Of a stretch of DNA of 64,000 nt, positions 50,225-59,813 are shown piece by piece. This stretch comes from Clostridiales bacterium (GTDB lineage Bacteria; Bacillota; Clostridia; Oscillospirales; Oscillospiraceae), in contig JAHZGF010000013.1 of the NCBI GenBank assembly GCA_019420945.1, positions 1-64,000 on the forward strand, in the 5' to 3' direction. The position numbers and the translations under genes were made by a program. Every line of letters starts with the position of its first letter. The first letter of the stretch is position 1. Below the pieces are notes generated by a model. The model saw nothing but the letters and a program-made list of their open reading frames with translations. It was not told the DNA's origin and did no database searches.

Positions 50225-51142
50225 ATGAGTAAAATCGCATTTGTCTTCTCCGGCCAGGGGGCTCAGGCCCCCGGCATGGGGAAGGAACTCTATGAGTGCA
50301 GTGCCGCCGCTAAGGCGGTCTTTGATCTCTGTGACGGTATTCGGCCCGGCACCTCTCAGCAGTGCTTCAATGGCACCAAGGAGGAACTGACCGTTACTGC
50401 CAACACCCAGCCCGATATGTTTGCCGTGGAAGTGGCCGCCGCCAAAGCTCTGGTGGAGGCCGGTATTATTCCTGACGCTCTTGCGGGCTTCTCTCTGGGC
50501 GAGATCTCTGCCCTGGCTTTCTCCGGCGCCGTGTCCCTGGAGGACGGCTTCCGCCTGGTGTGCCAGCGGGGTCAGCTGATGCAGGATGCCTCCAATGCGG
50601 TGGATTCCGCCATGGTGGCTGTGGTCAAGCTGTCTCCCGAAAAAGTGGAGGAGCTGGCCGGCCAGTTCGACCAGGTCTATCCTGTCAACTACAACTCTCC
50701 TGCCCAGACTGTCTGTGCCGGCCTCAGCGCCGGCATGGAGGGCTTTAAGGCCGCGGTCAAGGAGGCTGGCGGTCGTGCGCTGCCCCTGAAGGTCAGCGGC
50801 GCCTTCCACTCCCCTTTCATGGCCACCGCCGCCGAGGGACTCAAGCAGGTGCTCGCTCCCATGGAGTTCGGCGCACCCAGCTGCCCCCTCTACTCCAATG
50901 TGACTGCCATGCCCTATGAGCAGGGTCAGTTCCAGGATCTGCTCTCCCGTCAGGTGGTAAGCCCCGTGCGCTGGCAGACCATCGTGGAGAACATGATTGC
51001 CGCCGGTGTTGACACCTTTATTGAGGTGGGCCCCGGCAAGACCTTGACCGGTCTTATCGGCAAGATCAATCCCGACGTGAAAACCCTGAACGTGGAGGAC
51101 GCGGAGAGCCTGCGCCTCACCATTGAGGAGGTCAAAGCATGA
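50225..51142 (+). CDS. fabD: Malonyl-CoA:ACP transacylase
   Basis: FabD moves the malonyl group from CoA to ACP. The nucleophile elbow is GFSLGEISAL, the catalytic His lies in SGAFHSPFM, and the N-terminal FVFSGQGAQAPGMGKEL is typical. Length 305 is normal. Starts 7 bp after acpP and overlaps fabG by 4 bp. Confidence 0.96.
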   Translation: MSKIAFVFSGQGAQAPGMGKELYECSAAAKAVFDLCDGIRPGTSQQCFNGTKEELTVTANTQPDMFAVEVAAAKALVEAGIIPDALAGFSLGEISALAFSGAVSLEDGFRLVCQRGQLMQDASNAVDSAMVAVVKLSPEKVEELAGQFDQVYPVNYNSPAQTVCAGLSAGMEGFKAAVKEAGGRALPLKVSGAFHSPFMATAAEGLKQVLAPMEFGAPSCPLYSNVTAMPYEQGQFQDLLSRQVVSPVRWQTIVENMIAAGVDTFIEVGPGKTLTGLIGKINPDVKTLNVEDAESLRLTIEEVKA

Positions 51143-51882
51143 CACTGGAAGGAAAAGTCGCGCTGGTCACCGGCGGAAGCCAGGGCATCGGCGCTGCCAT
51201 CGCCAAAAAGCTGGCCTCCGAGGGCGCCGATATCGCTATCCTCTATGTGGGTAATCCTGCCCCGGCTGAGGAAACCGTGGCCGCCATCGAGGCCATGGGC
51301 CGTCGGGTGGTCTGCAAGGTTTGCGACGTGTCCGACTTTGAGGCCACTCAGAGCGCCGTTAAGGAAGTAATGAGCGAGCTGGGCGGTGTTGATATTCTGG
51401 TCAACAACGCTGGCATCACCCGGGACAAGGTGCTGCTGGCTATGACAGAAGCGGACTGGGATGCGGTGCTGGACATCAACCTGAAGAGCATGTTCAACAC
51501 CATCAAAGCTTGCTATCGTAACTTCATGAAGAAGAAGGCGGGCAAGATTATTAACATCACTTCCGTGGCCGGCCTCACCGGCAACGCCGGTCAGGCTAAC
51601 TATTCCTCCTCCAAAGCAGGTGTCGTTGGTTTGACCAAAACTGTGGCCCGGGAGCTGGCTTCCCGGCACATCAACTGCAACGCGATTGCCCCCGGCGCAA
51701 TCCGTACCCCCATGACCGACGCCATGGACCCCAAGGATCTCCAGGGTATTCTGGACACCATTCCTCTGGGCTTTATGGGTGAGGCCGAGGACATTGCCGA
51801 GATGGCCGCCTTCCTGGCCAGCGATAAGGCAAAGTATATCACCGGCGAAGTCATCCGTGTGGATGGCGGCATCGCTATGTGA
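51139..51882 (+). CDS. fabG: 3-oxoacyl-ACP reductase
   Basis: FabG is the NADPH-dependent short-chain dehydrogenase of the elongation cycle. The cofactor motif is TGGSQGIGAAIAK, the catalytic residues are in NITSVAGLTG (Ser) and YSSSKAGVVGLTK (Tyr-x-x-x-Lys), and NNAGITRD is intact. Length 247 is normal. Overlaps fabD by 4 bp. Confidence 0.96.
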   Translation: MTLEGKVALVTGGSQGIGAAIAKKLASEGADIAILYVGNPAPAEETVAAIEAMGRRVVCKVCDVSDFEATQSAVKEVMSELGGVDILVNNAGITRDKVLLAMTEADWDAVLDINLKSMFNTIKACYRNFMKKKAGKIINITSVAGLTGNAGQANYSSSKAGVVGLTKTVARELASRHINCNAIAPGAIRTPMTDAMDPKDLQGILDTIPLGFMGEAEDIAEMAAFLASDKAKYITGEVIRVDGGIAM

Positions 51883-51911
51883 GCATAGACAAAGCAATTC
51901 CACTATTATGA

Positions 51912-51933
51912 TTCGCCGCCTTCGGGCGGCGAA
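51912..51933 (+). other. UUCG-capped hairpin between fabG and fabF
   Basis: TTCGCCGCC / GGCGGCGAA, a 9-bp stem capped by the very stable TTCG tetraloop, in the 112-bp gap between fabG and fabF. No T-run follows, so it is more likely an mRNA stability or processing element than a terminator. Confidence 0.6.
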
Positions 51934-51994
51934 CTCTACAAGGGTTTTGAAAATGAGATTCTTTGTTTTCTGAACCGGAAAGGAAGATCATAGG

Positions 51995-53227
51995 ATGAGA
52001 AGAGTCGTAGTGACCGGACTGGGTGCCGTCACTCCCGTGGGCAACAACGTTGCCGACACCTGGGCCAGCCTGCTGGCGGGCAAACACGGCATCGGCCCCA
52101 TCACCAAATTTGATACCACCGACTATAAGGCCACTTTGGCAGCAGAGGTCAAGGATTTCGATCCCCTGCTCACCATGGACCGTGCCTTTGTTCGCCGGAA
52201 TGATCCGTTCTGCCTCTATGCTGTGGCCGCTTCTGTGGAGGCCATGGAGGACGCCGGACTGGCCGGCCAGATCGATCCGGAGCGGCTGGGTGTCTACTTC
52301 AGTTCCGGCATTGGCGGCCTCTCCTCCCTCTGCGGGGAGTTCACCAAGCTGAAGGACAAGGGCCCCCGCCGGGTTTCTCCCTACACCATCACCATGATGA
52401 TGCCCAACGACGCTGCCGGCGAGATCTCCATTCGCCACGGCGCCAAGGGCCCCTCCATGGGCTTCACCTCCGCCTGCGCCTCCAGCACTCACGCTCTGGG
52501 CGAGGCCTATCGGGCCATTGCCCACGGCTACGCCGACGCCATTCTTGCCGGCGGCAGCGAGGCTACCATCACCGAAATTGCCACCGCAGGCTTTGCCAAC
52601 TGCATGGCTCTTGCCACCACTGACGATCCCGACCGGGCCAGCATCCCCTTTGACGCTGAGCGCAGCGGATTTGTCATGGGCGAGGGCGGCGCCTGCCTGG
52701 TGCTGGAAGAGTACGAGCACGCCGTGGCCCGTGGTGCCAAGATTTACTGCGAAATGTGCGGTTACGGTGCCACCAGCGACGCACACCATATCACTGCCCC
52801 CGATGACGAGGCGGTTCAGGGCGCTCGCGCCATCCGCATGGCCTATGAGCAGAGCGGTGTCACCAGCGACCATATCTATGTAAACGCCCATGGCACCTCT
52901 ACCCCCATGAATGACAAGACCGAGACCCTGGCCATCAAGAAAGCTCTGGGCGAGGATCTGGCCCGGAAGATCGTGGTCAGCTCCACCAAGAGCATGACCG
53001 GTCACATGCTGGGCGCCGCCGGTGCCACCGAGGCCGTGGCCTCCGTGCTGGCGCTGTACCACGGTGTGGTACCTCCCACTGTAGGTCTGAAGGTTCCCGA
53101 TCCCGAGTGCGATCTGGATTACTGCCCCAATGTGAAGCGGGAAATGGACCTGGATCTGGTGCTCTCCTCCTCCCTGGGCTTTGGCGGTCACAACGGCTGC
53201 ATCGCCTTCAAGAAAGCGGAGGGCTGA
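51995..53227 (+). CDS. fabF: 3-oxoacyl-ACP synthase II
   Basis: FabF is the condensing enzyme that elongates acyl-ACP. The Cys-His-His triad is present: C161 in FTSACASSTHAL, His in VNAHGTSTPMND and His in KSMTGHMLGAAGATEAV. 410 residues, normal length. fabZ follows after 4 bp. Confidence 0.97.
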   Translation: MRRVVVTGLGAVTPVGNNVADTWASLLAGKHGIGPITKFDTTDYKATLAAEVKDFDPLLTMDRAFVRRNDPFCLYAVAASVEAMEDAGLAGQIDPERLGVYFSSGIGGLSSLCGEFTKLKDKGPRRVSPYTITMMMPNDAAGEISIRHGAKGPSMGFTSACASSTHALGEAYRAIAHGYADAILAGGSEATITEIATAGFANCMALATTDDPDRASIPFDAERSGFVMGEGGACLVLEEYEHAVARGAKIYCEMCGYGATSDAHHITAPDDEAVQGARAIRMAYEQSGVTSDHIYVNAHGTSTPMNDKTETLAIKKALGEDLARKIVVSSTKSMTGHMLGAAGATEAVASVLALYHGVVPPTVGLKVPDPECDLDYCPNVKREMDLDLVLSSSLGFGGHNGCIAFKKAEG

Positions 53228-53231
53228 ACAG

Positions 53232-53657
53232 ATGGATCAGGAAGCAATCAAAAAGATTCTCCCCCACCGGGACAACATGCTTCTGGTGCAGGAGGCGGAA
53301 GTGGTGGATGGCGTAGCCCACGCCAAATACCACGTCAGCGGGGATGAGTGGTTTTTGAAAGGCCACTTCCCCGGCAATCCCGTGGTGCCCGGTGTCATCC
53401 TCTGCGAAATGATGGCTCAGGGTGCCTGCGTGCTGCTGGCGGATGGCCAGATGGGCGACGTCACCCCCATGTTCAGCAGCATGAACAACGTGCGCTTCAA
53501 GAGCCCCGTCAAGCCCGGGGACACTCTGGAGAGCGAAAGCGTTATCACAAAGAATAAAGGTCCCTTCTATTTTGCCAGTGCCAAGGGATATGTGGACGGC
53601 AAGCTTGTTGTCTCCGCTGAGTTTTCCTTTGCCCTGGTCAAGGGACAGAATTCATAA
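53232..53657 (+). CDS. fabZ: 3-hydroxyacyl-ACP dehydratase
   Basis: FabZ dehydrates 3-hydroxyacyl-ACP. The hot-dog-fold active site is complete: His in KGHFPGNPVVPGVI and Glu in LCEMMAQ. The N-terminus IKKILPHRDNMLLV is typical. Start ATG 53232 gives 141 residues; in-frame sequence from 53181 lies inside fabF. Confidence 0.96.
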   Translation: MDQEAIKKILPHRDNMLLVQEAEVVDGVAHAKYHVSGDEWFLKGHFPGNPVVPGVILCEMMAQGACVLLADGQMGDVTPMFSSMNNVRFKSPVKPGDTLESESVITKNKGPFYFASAKGYVDGKLVVSAEFSFALVKGQNS

Positions 53658-53704
53658 ATTTGACCCCTGCCCTCGGGGCAAAGGCGAGAAAGTAGGCGAT
53701 TTCT

Positions 53705-55429
53705 ATGCAGCTGAACAACCTGTTTAAACGGTCCAAGCCGGAGGAAACGGAGGCTAAAGCACCGGTGACGGAACAACCCTCCGCTGAGGCCACCAAGACC
53801 TGCCCCCGTTGCCAAGCCGAGTTGACCACCTCGGAACTGGATGCTCAGAATTACGTCTGCTCCTGCGGCTATCATTTCCGTATTTCCGCCCGCAAGCGGT
53901 TGATGGAATTGGTGGATGAGGGCAGCTTCTGGGAGCTGGACCGGGACATGCTGGGCGGCAATCCCATCGATTTTGTCAACTACGAGGCAAAGAAGGAAAA
54001 GCTTCGGGCCAGCAGCGGCGAAAACGAGGGCGTAATTTGCGGCACCGCCTCCATTGGCGGCCAGAAGTGCGCCATCTTCGTGATGGAGCCCTATTTTATG
54101 ATGGGTTCCATGGGCTGCGTGGTGGGTGAAAAAGTCACCCGGCTGTTTGAGTATGCCACCCACAACGAACTTCCCGTGGTAGGCTACACCGTCTCCGGCG
54201 GCGCCCGGATGCAGGAGGGCATTCTGTCCCTGATGCAGATGGCCAAGACCTCCGGTGCGGTGAAAATGCATTCTGATGCCGGTTTGCTCTACATCGTGGT
54301 CCTCACTGACCCCACCACTGGCGGCGTTACTGCCAGCTATGCCATGGAGGCGGACATCATCCTCTCCGAGCCCGGCGCTCTGATCGGTTTCGCCGGCCCC
54401 CGGGTCATCGAGCAGACCATACGCAAGAAACTGCCCGCCGGATTCCAGCGGGCTGAGTTCCAGGTGGAGCACGGTTTTGTGGACGCCATCGTTCCTCGGA
54501 ATGAGCAGAAGGCCATGCTGGCCCATCTGCTGAAGATCCACGCCTGGAAGGACATCAGCAACACCGTCACCTGGGAGCCCAAGGACAATACAGTGCCTCA
54601 GGCGGAGGAAGACGACAGCGATGTGCCCGAGAAGCCCATGACCGCTTATGAGCGTGTACAGGCCTCTCGTTCCAGCAGCCGGCCCACCGGTACCGACTAT
54701 ATCCGCACCATTTTCCACGGTTTTGTGGAACTCCATGGCGATCGACGTTTTGCCGACGACGCCGCCATTGTAGGCGGTGTGGCCTGGCTGCGGGATATGC
54801 CTGTTACTGTAATTGCCATTGAGAAGGGCAAGGATCTGGCGGACCGCTTCAAGCGCAACTTCGGCTCCCCCATGCCCGAGGGTTACCGCAAGGCTCTGCG
54901 GCTGATGAAGCAGGCGGAGAAGTTCCACCGCCCCGTGATCTGCTTTGTGGATACCGCCGGCGCTGGCTGTGACATGGGCGCTGAGGAACGGGGTCAGGGT
55001 CAGGCCATCGCCGAGAACCTGATGGAAATGATGTGGCTCAAAACTCCCATTATCGCTGTGATGGTAGGCCAGGGCGGCAGCGGCGGCGCTTTGGCGCTGG
55101 CTGTGGCCAATGAGGTCTGGATGGAAGAAAACGCTTGGTATAGCGTTATCTCTCCGGAAGGCTGTGCCTCTATTCTTTGGAAAGACAGCAACAAAGTCCA
55201 TGAGGCCTGTGACTGCCTGCATCTGACTGCGGGTGATCTGAAGGAACTGGGTGTCATTGACTGGGTGCTGCGGGAGGAAGATCCCAAGGACTTCTCCCCC
55301 ATCTTCCAGTCCATGGAGGCTCATTTGGCCCACAAGCTGCCCCAGCTGATGGTGCTCTCCGGCGAGGATGTAGCCCAGCAGCGTTACAGCAAATTCCGTA
55401 AATTCGGCACTCTGAACGGTGCCATCTGA
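53705..55429 (+). CDS. accDA: Fused acetyl-CoA carboxylase carboxyltransferase (AccD-AccA)
   Basis: A 574-residue single chain holding both halves of the carboxyltransferase that moves CO2 from carboxybiotin to acetyl-CoA. Residues about 37-285 are AccD (beta), with the four-Cys zinc ribbon CPRC...CSCG and the GGARMQEGILSLMQMAK oxyanion segment. After an acidic linker (about 298-315), residues about 316-574 are AccA (alpha), with IRTIFHGFVELHGDRRFADD and GGSGGALALAVANEVWM. In most bacteria these are two genes. accB and accC are absent from this operon. There is no frameshift, so the fusion is real in this sequence. Confidence 0.95.
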   Translation: MQLNNLFKRSKPEETEAKAPVTEQPSAEATKTCPRCQAELTTSELDAQNYVCSCGYHFRISARKRLMELVDEGSFWELDRDMLGGNPIDFVNYEAKKEKLRASSGENEGVICGTASIGGQKCAIFVMEPYFMMGSMGCVVGEKVTRLFEYATHNELPVVGYTVSGGARMQEGILSLMQMAKTSGAVKMHSDAGLLYIVVLTDPTTGGVTASYAMEADIILSEPGALIGFAGPRVIEQTIRKKLPAGFQRAEFQVEHGFVDAIVPRNEQKAMLAHLLKIHAWKDISNTVTWEPKDNTVPQAEEDDSDVPEKPMTAYERVQASRSSSRPTGTDYIRTIFHGFVELHGDRRFADDAAIVGGVAWLRDMPVTVIAIEKGKDLADRFKRNFGSPMPEGYRKALRLMKQAEKFHRPVICFVDTAGAGCDMGAEERGQGQAIAENLMEMMWLKTPIIAVMVGQGGSGGALALAVANEVWMEENAWYSVISPEGCASILWKDSNKVHEACDCLHLTAGDLKELGVIDWVLREEDPKDFSPIFQSMEAHLAHKLPQLMVLSGEDVAQQRYSKFRKFGTLNGAI

Positions 55430-55440
55430 TCGTTATACTC

Positions 55441-55479
55441 AACTTCAGGCCCGCTGCTCTGCAGCGGGCCTGAAGTTTT
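55441..55479 (+). terminator. Terminator of the fab operon
   Basis: AACTTCAGGCCCGCTGC / GCAGCGGGCCTGAAGTTTT, a stem of about 15 bp with a T4 tail, 12 bp after accDA. Confidence 0.92.
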
Positions 55480-55491
55480 CCAAAATTTTTC

Positions 55492-55519
55492 TTGACTTTC
55501 CGCTTTAATGTGTTAAAAT
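55492..55519 (+). promoter_or_regulatory. trp operon promoter
   Basis: TTGACT (55492-55497), 16-bp spacer, TAAAAT (55514-55519), directly before the T-box leader. Confidence 0.7.
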
Positions 55520-55523
55520 ATCT

Positions 55524-55825
55524 CCAACAACCGAATCACACCACAAACCGATGAGGTGGAGATAACGTCAGGAACCGATCTCCCAGAGAGCCGGCGGCGC
55601 TGGAATGCCGGCAGACACGACCTGGCAAATGGACCACTGAGGGCGCGGTCAAAAGCCTTTTCTCTCCGGCTGAGTATTCCGCGACGTTCGCCCACGTGAC
55701 CGGCACAGGATATGTTAGTATCCCAAGAGAGCGGAGCATTTTATTTATGTTCCGAATCAAGGTGGCACCGCGGAAATTTGTTCCGTCCTTGACAAATCAA
55801 TTTGTCGAGGGCGGTTTTCTTTTTG
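55524..55825 (+). ncRNA. T-box leader, probable tRNA-Trp sensor
   Basis: A T-box riboswitch leader. The T-box sequence AAGGTGGCACCGCGG (55759-55773) is followed by the terminator CCGTCCTTGACAAAT / ATTTGTCGAGGGCGG with a T-run (55783-55825); the T-box pairs alternatively to form the antiterminator. Stem I shows the AGAGAG bulge and the GGCGGCGCTGG apical region (55595-55620). The likely specifier is TGG (Trp) at 55630-55632, followed by A as in most T-boxes. Uncharged tRNA-Trp would turn on trpEGDCF-fsa-trpBA. Confidence 0.88.
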
Positions 55826-55861
55826 CTCCCGGCAATCCCAACCCAGAAAGGAGCAATGGCT

Positions 55862-57355
55862 ATGTCCCTGTACACCCCTACTCTGGCGGAGGCCCAGGCC
55901 TACCGGCAGGAATTCCGCTCGGTGCCTATTCGACGCACGCTGCTCTCTGACCAACATACCCCGATTGAAGTGCTGCGGATGCTGAAAAACGTTTCCCGGC
56001 ACTGCTATCTGCTGGAGAGCCTGGAGAGCAGTGACCGCTGGGGACGCTACACCTTTCTTGGCTACGAGCCCAGCATGGAGATCACCTGTCTCGACGGCAA
56101 AGTCCGCATCACGGAGCAGGGAAAAATCCGCACTGTCCAGACCCAGACCCCTGGGGACCTCCTGCGCCAGGTGATCGCCCGGCACAAAAGTCCTAAACTG
56201 GAGGGCTTCCCCACCTTTACCGGCGGGCTGGTGGGGTACTTCTCCTACGACTATATCAAATATGCCGAGCCTAATCTGAGGCTGGACGCCGAGGACCAGG
56301 AGCACTTTAACGACTTTGATCTGATGCTCTTCGACAAGGTGATCTGTTTTGATAACCTGAAGCAACAAATTATCCTCATCGCCAACGCTGACACCACCAA
56401 TTTGGAGGAAAGTTATCCCCGGGCGGTGGCTGAGCTGGAGGAGATGGCAGCCCTCATTCTGCAGGGCCAACCGGCCCAAATTCAGCCTCTTCGGCTGAAA
56501 AGCCAGTTCCGCCCCCTTTTTACCAAAGAACAGTACTGTGACATGGTGGAGCGCGCCCGCCAATATATCCGGGAGGGAGACATTTTTCAGGTGGTACTCT
56601 CCAACCGGATGGAGGCAGACTGCGAGGGCAGTCTGCTGGACACCTACCGGCTGCTGCGGGTGACGAATCCCTCCCCTTATATGTTTTACTTCTCCAGCGA
56701 CGATATTGAGATTGCAGGAGCCTCTCCGGAAACCCTGGTGAAACTCACCGACGGTACCCTGTGTACCTTCCCCCTGGCGGGCACCAGACCCCGTGGCAAG
56801 GACCAGAAGGAGGACAAGGCCCTGGAATTGGAGCTGCTGGCAGATCCCAAGGAGCGCAGCGAGCACAACATGCTGGTGGATCTGGGCCGTAACGATATCG
56901 GCAAGATCAGTAAATTTGGCTCCGTGGAGGTGGAACAATACATGGAGGTACTTCGCTACTCCCATGTGATGCATATTGGTTCCACGGTGACCGGCCGCAT
57001 CCGGCCCGACAAGGACGCGGTGGACGCGGTGGAGGCCGTCCTCCCCGCCGGTACCCTTTCCGGGGCCCCAAAATTCCGGGCCTGTCAAATCATCAATGAG
57101 CTGGAACACAACAAGCGCGGCATCTACGGCGGGGCCATCGGCTATCTGGACTTTTCCGGCAATTTGGATACCTGTATTGCCATCCGCATCGCCTTTCAGA
57201 AAAACGGGAAAGTTTTCATCCGATCCGGGGCAGGCATTGTGGCCGACAGCGTGCCGGAAAGGGAGTATCAGGAATGCATCAACAAGGCCCAGGCTGTGAT
57301 CAACGCAGTACGGAAGTCGGAGGGAGGTCTCACCGGAGATGGTTTTACTGATTGA
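55862..57355 (+). CDS. trpE: Anthranilate synthase component I
   Basis: TrpE makes anthranilate from chorismate with ammonia from TrpG. The chorismate-binding half has REGDIFQVVLSNRM, GTRPRGKDQKEDKALELELLADPKERSEHNMLVDLGRNDIG and AGIVADSVPEREYQE. The LLES motif (CYLLESLESSDRWGRYTFLG), part of the Trp feedback site, is intact, so feedback inhibition is expected. Start ATG 55862 has AAAGGAG upstream (ATG 55856 is too close). 497 residues. Overlaps trpG by 17 bp. Confidence 0.95.
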   Translation: MSLYTPTLAEAQAYRQEFRSVPIRRTLLSDQHTPIEVLRMLKNVSRHCYLLESLESSDRWGRYTFLGYEPSMEITCLDGKVRITEQGKIRTVQTQTPGDLLRQVIARHKSPKLEGFPTFTGGLVGYFSYDYIKYAEPNLRLDAEDQEHFNDFDLMLFDKVICFDNLKQQIILIANADTTNLEESYPRAVAELEEMAALILQGQPAQIQPLRLKSQFRPLFTKEQYCDMVERARQYIREGDIFQVVLSNRMEADCEGSLLDTYRLLRVTNPSPYMFYFSSDDIEIAGASPETLVKLTDGTLCTFPLAGTRPRGKDQKEDKALELELLADPKERSEHNMLVDLGRNDIGKISKFGSVEVEQYMEVLRYSHVMHIGSTVTGRIRPDKDAVDAVEAVLPAGTLSGAPKFRACQIINELEHNKRGIYGGAIGYLDFSGNLDTCIAIRIAFQKNGKVFIRSGAGIVADSVPEREYQECINKAQAVINAVRKSEGGLTGDGFTD

Positions 57356-57914
57356 TAATTACGACAGTTTTTCGTATAATTTGTACCAGCTGGTGGGCTC
57401 CATCGACCCGGATATCCTGGTCATCCGCAACGACGAGCTCACCATCCCTGAGATTGAAGTGCTGTCCCCCCGATGCATCATCCTCTCCCCCGGCCCAGGC
57501 CGGCCTTCAGACGCAGGAGTCTGCGAGGAAGTGGTCCGGCAGCTGAGCGGCCAATATCCCATCCTAGGGGTGTGTCTGGGCCATCAGGCCATCTGTGAGG
57601 TGTTTGGGTCTACCGTCTCCTACGCCCAGCAGCTGATGCACGGCAAACAGTCCCAAGTAACGCTGGATCAGGAAAGTCCCTTGTTTCGAGGGCTCCCCTC
57701 CCGAATCCCTGTGGCCCGGTACCACTCTCTGGCGGCTCTGGCAGACACAATCCCCCCATCACTGCGAGTCATCGGCACCGCCGAGGACGGAGAGATTATG
57801 GCGGTCCAACACCGAACTTTTCCCATCTACGGGCTCCAATTCCATCCCGAGAGCATTCTGACGCCTGACGGGCGGCAAATCATACAGAATTTCCTCTCCC
57901 TCAATTCCCTTTGA
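57339..57914 (+). CDS. trpG: Anthranilate synthase component II (glutamine amidotransferase)
   Basis: The glutaminase partner of TrpE. Nucleophile C79 in GVCLGHQAI and H169/E171 in LQFHPES form the class I triad. Length 191 is the stand-alone form, not fused to TrpD. In many Firmicutes this subunit (PabA) also serves p-aminobenzoate synthesis; I see no pab genes here. Confidence 0.95.
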   Translation: MVLLIDNYDSFSYNLYQLVGSIDPDILVIRNDELTIPEIEVLSPRCIILSPGPGRPSDAGVCEEVVRQLSGQYPILGVCLGHQAICEVFGSTVSYAQQLMHGKQSQVTLDQESPLFRGLPSRIPVARYHSLAALADTIPPSLRVIGTAEDGEIMAVQHRTFPIYGLQFHPESILTPDGRQIIQNFLSLNSL

Positions 57915-57933
57915 TCTCAGGAGGTAGCAAATT

Positions 57934-58956
57934 ATGATCCAGGAAGCCATCATTAAGATTGTCCAGAAGGAGGATCTGACCTACGACGAGTCCTATGCCG
58001 TCATGAATGAGATCATGAGCGGCCAGACCACCCCCACCCAGAACGCTGCCTTTCTGGCCGCCCTGTCTACCAAAAGCACCCGGGCAGAGACCATTGACGA
58101 GATTTCCGGCTGTGCCTGTGCCATGCGGGATCACGCTATCTGCTTGGATCGGGGCGGGCTGGACACCCTTGAGATCGTCGGAACCGGGGGCGATGGCTCC
58201 CACAGCATCAACGTCTCCACCACTGCTGCTTTTATTATCGCAGCTGCGGGCGTACCGGTGACCAAGCACGGCAATGTGGCTGCCTCCTCCCGGTGCGGCG
58301 CTGCCAATGTGCTGGAGGAACTGGGAGTCAATGTACGGCTGGCACCGGAGGATATGGCCCAGGTACTTCAGAAAACCGGCATCTGCTTCATGCATGCTCA
58401 AGTCTACCACACCTCCATGAAATATGTTGGGGCCATTCGGAAAGAGCTGGGCTTCCGGACCGTGTTCAACATCCTGGGTCCCCTAACGAACCCGGCTCAT
58501 CCCACCATGCAGCTGTTGGGGGTATATGACGAGTACCTTCTTTTGCCTATGGCACAGGTATTAACCAGCCTGGGAGTTAAACGTGGTATGGTGGTCTACG
58601 GTCAGGATAAGCTGGACGAGGTCTCCATCAGCGCCCCCACCTCAGTGTGCGAGTTCAACAACGGCTGGTACAAGAGCTACACCATCCAACCCGAAGATTT
58701 TGGCTTGGAGCGGGGCAAAAAAGAGGACATTGCCGGAGGCGATCCCGCCTACAACGCCCAAGTGACCAGTAAAATTCTCTCTGGCCAACTGACTGGCCCC
58801 AAGCGGGATATCGTGCTGCTCAACGCCGGCTGTGCGCTCTATGTGGCTGGCAAGGCCGACTCCATCGGGGCTGGCGTGTCTCTGGCCGCCGAAATGGTGG
58901 ACTCTGGCAAGGCCATCGCCAAGATGGAGGAATTTGTGACTGCCACTCAGGCCTGA
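57934..58956 (+). CDS. trpD: Anthranilate phosphoribosyltransferase
   Basis: TrpD joins anthranilate and PRPP. The PRPP loop [33 protein letters not shown] and the metal-binding KLDEVSI are visible. 340 residues, normal. AGGAGG before the ATG; 19 bp after trpG. Confidence 0.96.
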   Translation: MIQEAIIKIVQKEDLTYDESYAVMNEIMSGQTTPTQNAAFLAALSTKSTRAETIDEISGCACAMRDHAICLDRGGLDTLEIVGTGGDGSHSINVSTTAAFIIAAAGVPVTKHGNVAASSRCGAANVLEELGVNVRLAPEDMAQVLQKTGICFMHAQVYHTSMKYVGAIRKELGFRTVFNILGPLTNPAHPTMQLLGVYDEYLLLPMAQVLTSLGVKRGMVVYGQDKLDEVSISAPTSVCEFNNGWYKSYTIQPEDFGLERGKKEDIAGGDPAYNAQVTSKILSGQLTGPKRDIVLLNAGCALYVAGKADSIGAGVSLAAEMVDSGKAIAKMEEFVTATQA

Positions 58957-59021
58957 CTGTCCCTGCCATCTACACAGTCCCCTGAGGTGTCGATGATAGG
59001 CACCCAGTTCAGGAGGTTATT

Positions 59022-59813
59022 ATGTCAACTATATTGGATACCATTGCCGATTATGCTCGTCTGCGGGTGGAGCGGAACCGACGCCAAGTCAGCCTGGAGG
59101 CTATGAAAGCCTGCTGCCGGGATCTCCCCCGAGCGGAGGGTGCAGCCTTTTTTCAAGCTTTGTCCAAAGAGGGAATGAGTTTTATTTGTGAAGTGAAAAA
59201 AGCCTCTCCCTCCAAGGGAATTATCTCTCCGGAGTTTCCCTACCTGGAGATTGCCCGGGCCTATGAAAAAGCTGGTGCCGACTGCATCTCCTGTCTGACG
59301 GAACCCAAATGGTTTTTGGGCTCCGACCAAATTTTTCAGGAGATTAGAGCCAATGTAACGCTCCCTATGCTCCGCAAAGATTTTGTGGTAGACGAGTACC
59401 AAATCTATCAGGCTCGGCTTCTGGGCGCAAATTGTGTGCTGTTGATCTGCTCTTTGCTTGACACAGAGGCCATCAAGCGTTATCTTGATATATGTGAAAT
59501 GTTGGGGCTGGTTGCCCTGGTAGAAACCCATGACGAGCAGGAGATTTCCTCCGCAGTATCCGCTGGCGCCAAGATCATCGGGGTGAACAACCGAAATCTG
59601 AAAGATTTCTCTGTGGATTTTTCCAACGCTGCCCGGCTACGGGATTTGATTCCCCCGGAGGCCGTCTATGTGGCAGAATCCGGCGTTACTTCTCCCGATC
59701 AGCTTTCCTACTTGAAGCGGATCGGGGTTGATGCGGTGCTGATTGGCGAGTTGCTGATGCGTTCGCCGGACAAGACGGGTCTGTTGAATGAAATGAGGAG
59801 GGCTGCCCGATGA
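59022..59813 (+). CDS. trpC: Indole-3-glycerol phosphate synthase
   Basis: TrpC closes the indole ring. The catalytic lysines and glutamates of the barrel are in CEVKKASPSKGII, LRKDFVVDEYQI, VETHDEQE, GVNNRNL and AESGV. 263 residues. It lies 65 bp after trpD and overlaps trpF by 4 bp. Confidence 0.96.
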   Translation: MSTILDTIADYARLRVERNRRQVSLEAMKACCRDLPRAEGAAFFQALSKEGMSFICEVKKASPSKGIISPEFPYLEIARAYEKAGADCISCLTEPKWFLGSDQIFQEIRANVTLPMLRKDFVVDEYQIYQARLLGANCVLLICSLLDTEAIKRYLDICEMLGLVALVETHDEQEISSAVSAGAKIIGVNNRNLKDFSVDFSNAARLRDLIPPEAVYVAESGVTSPDQLSYLKRIGVDAVLIGELLMRSPDKTGLLNEMRRAAR

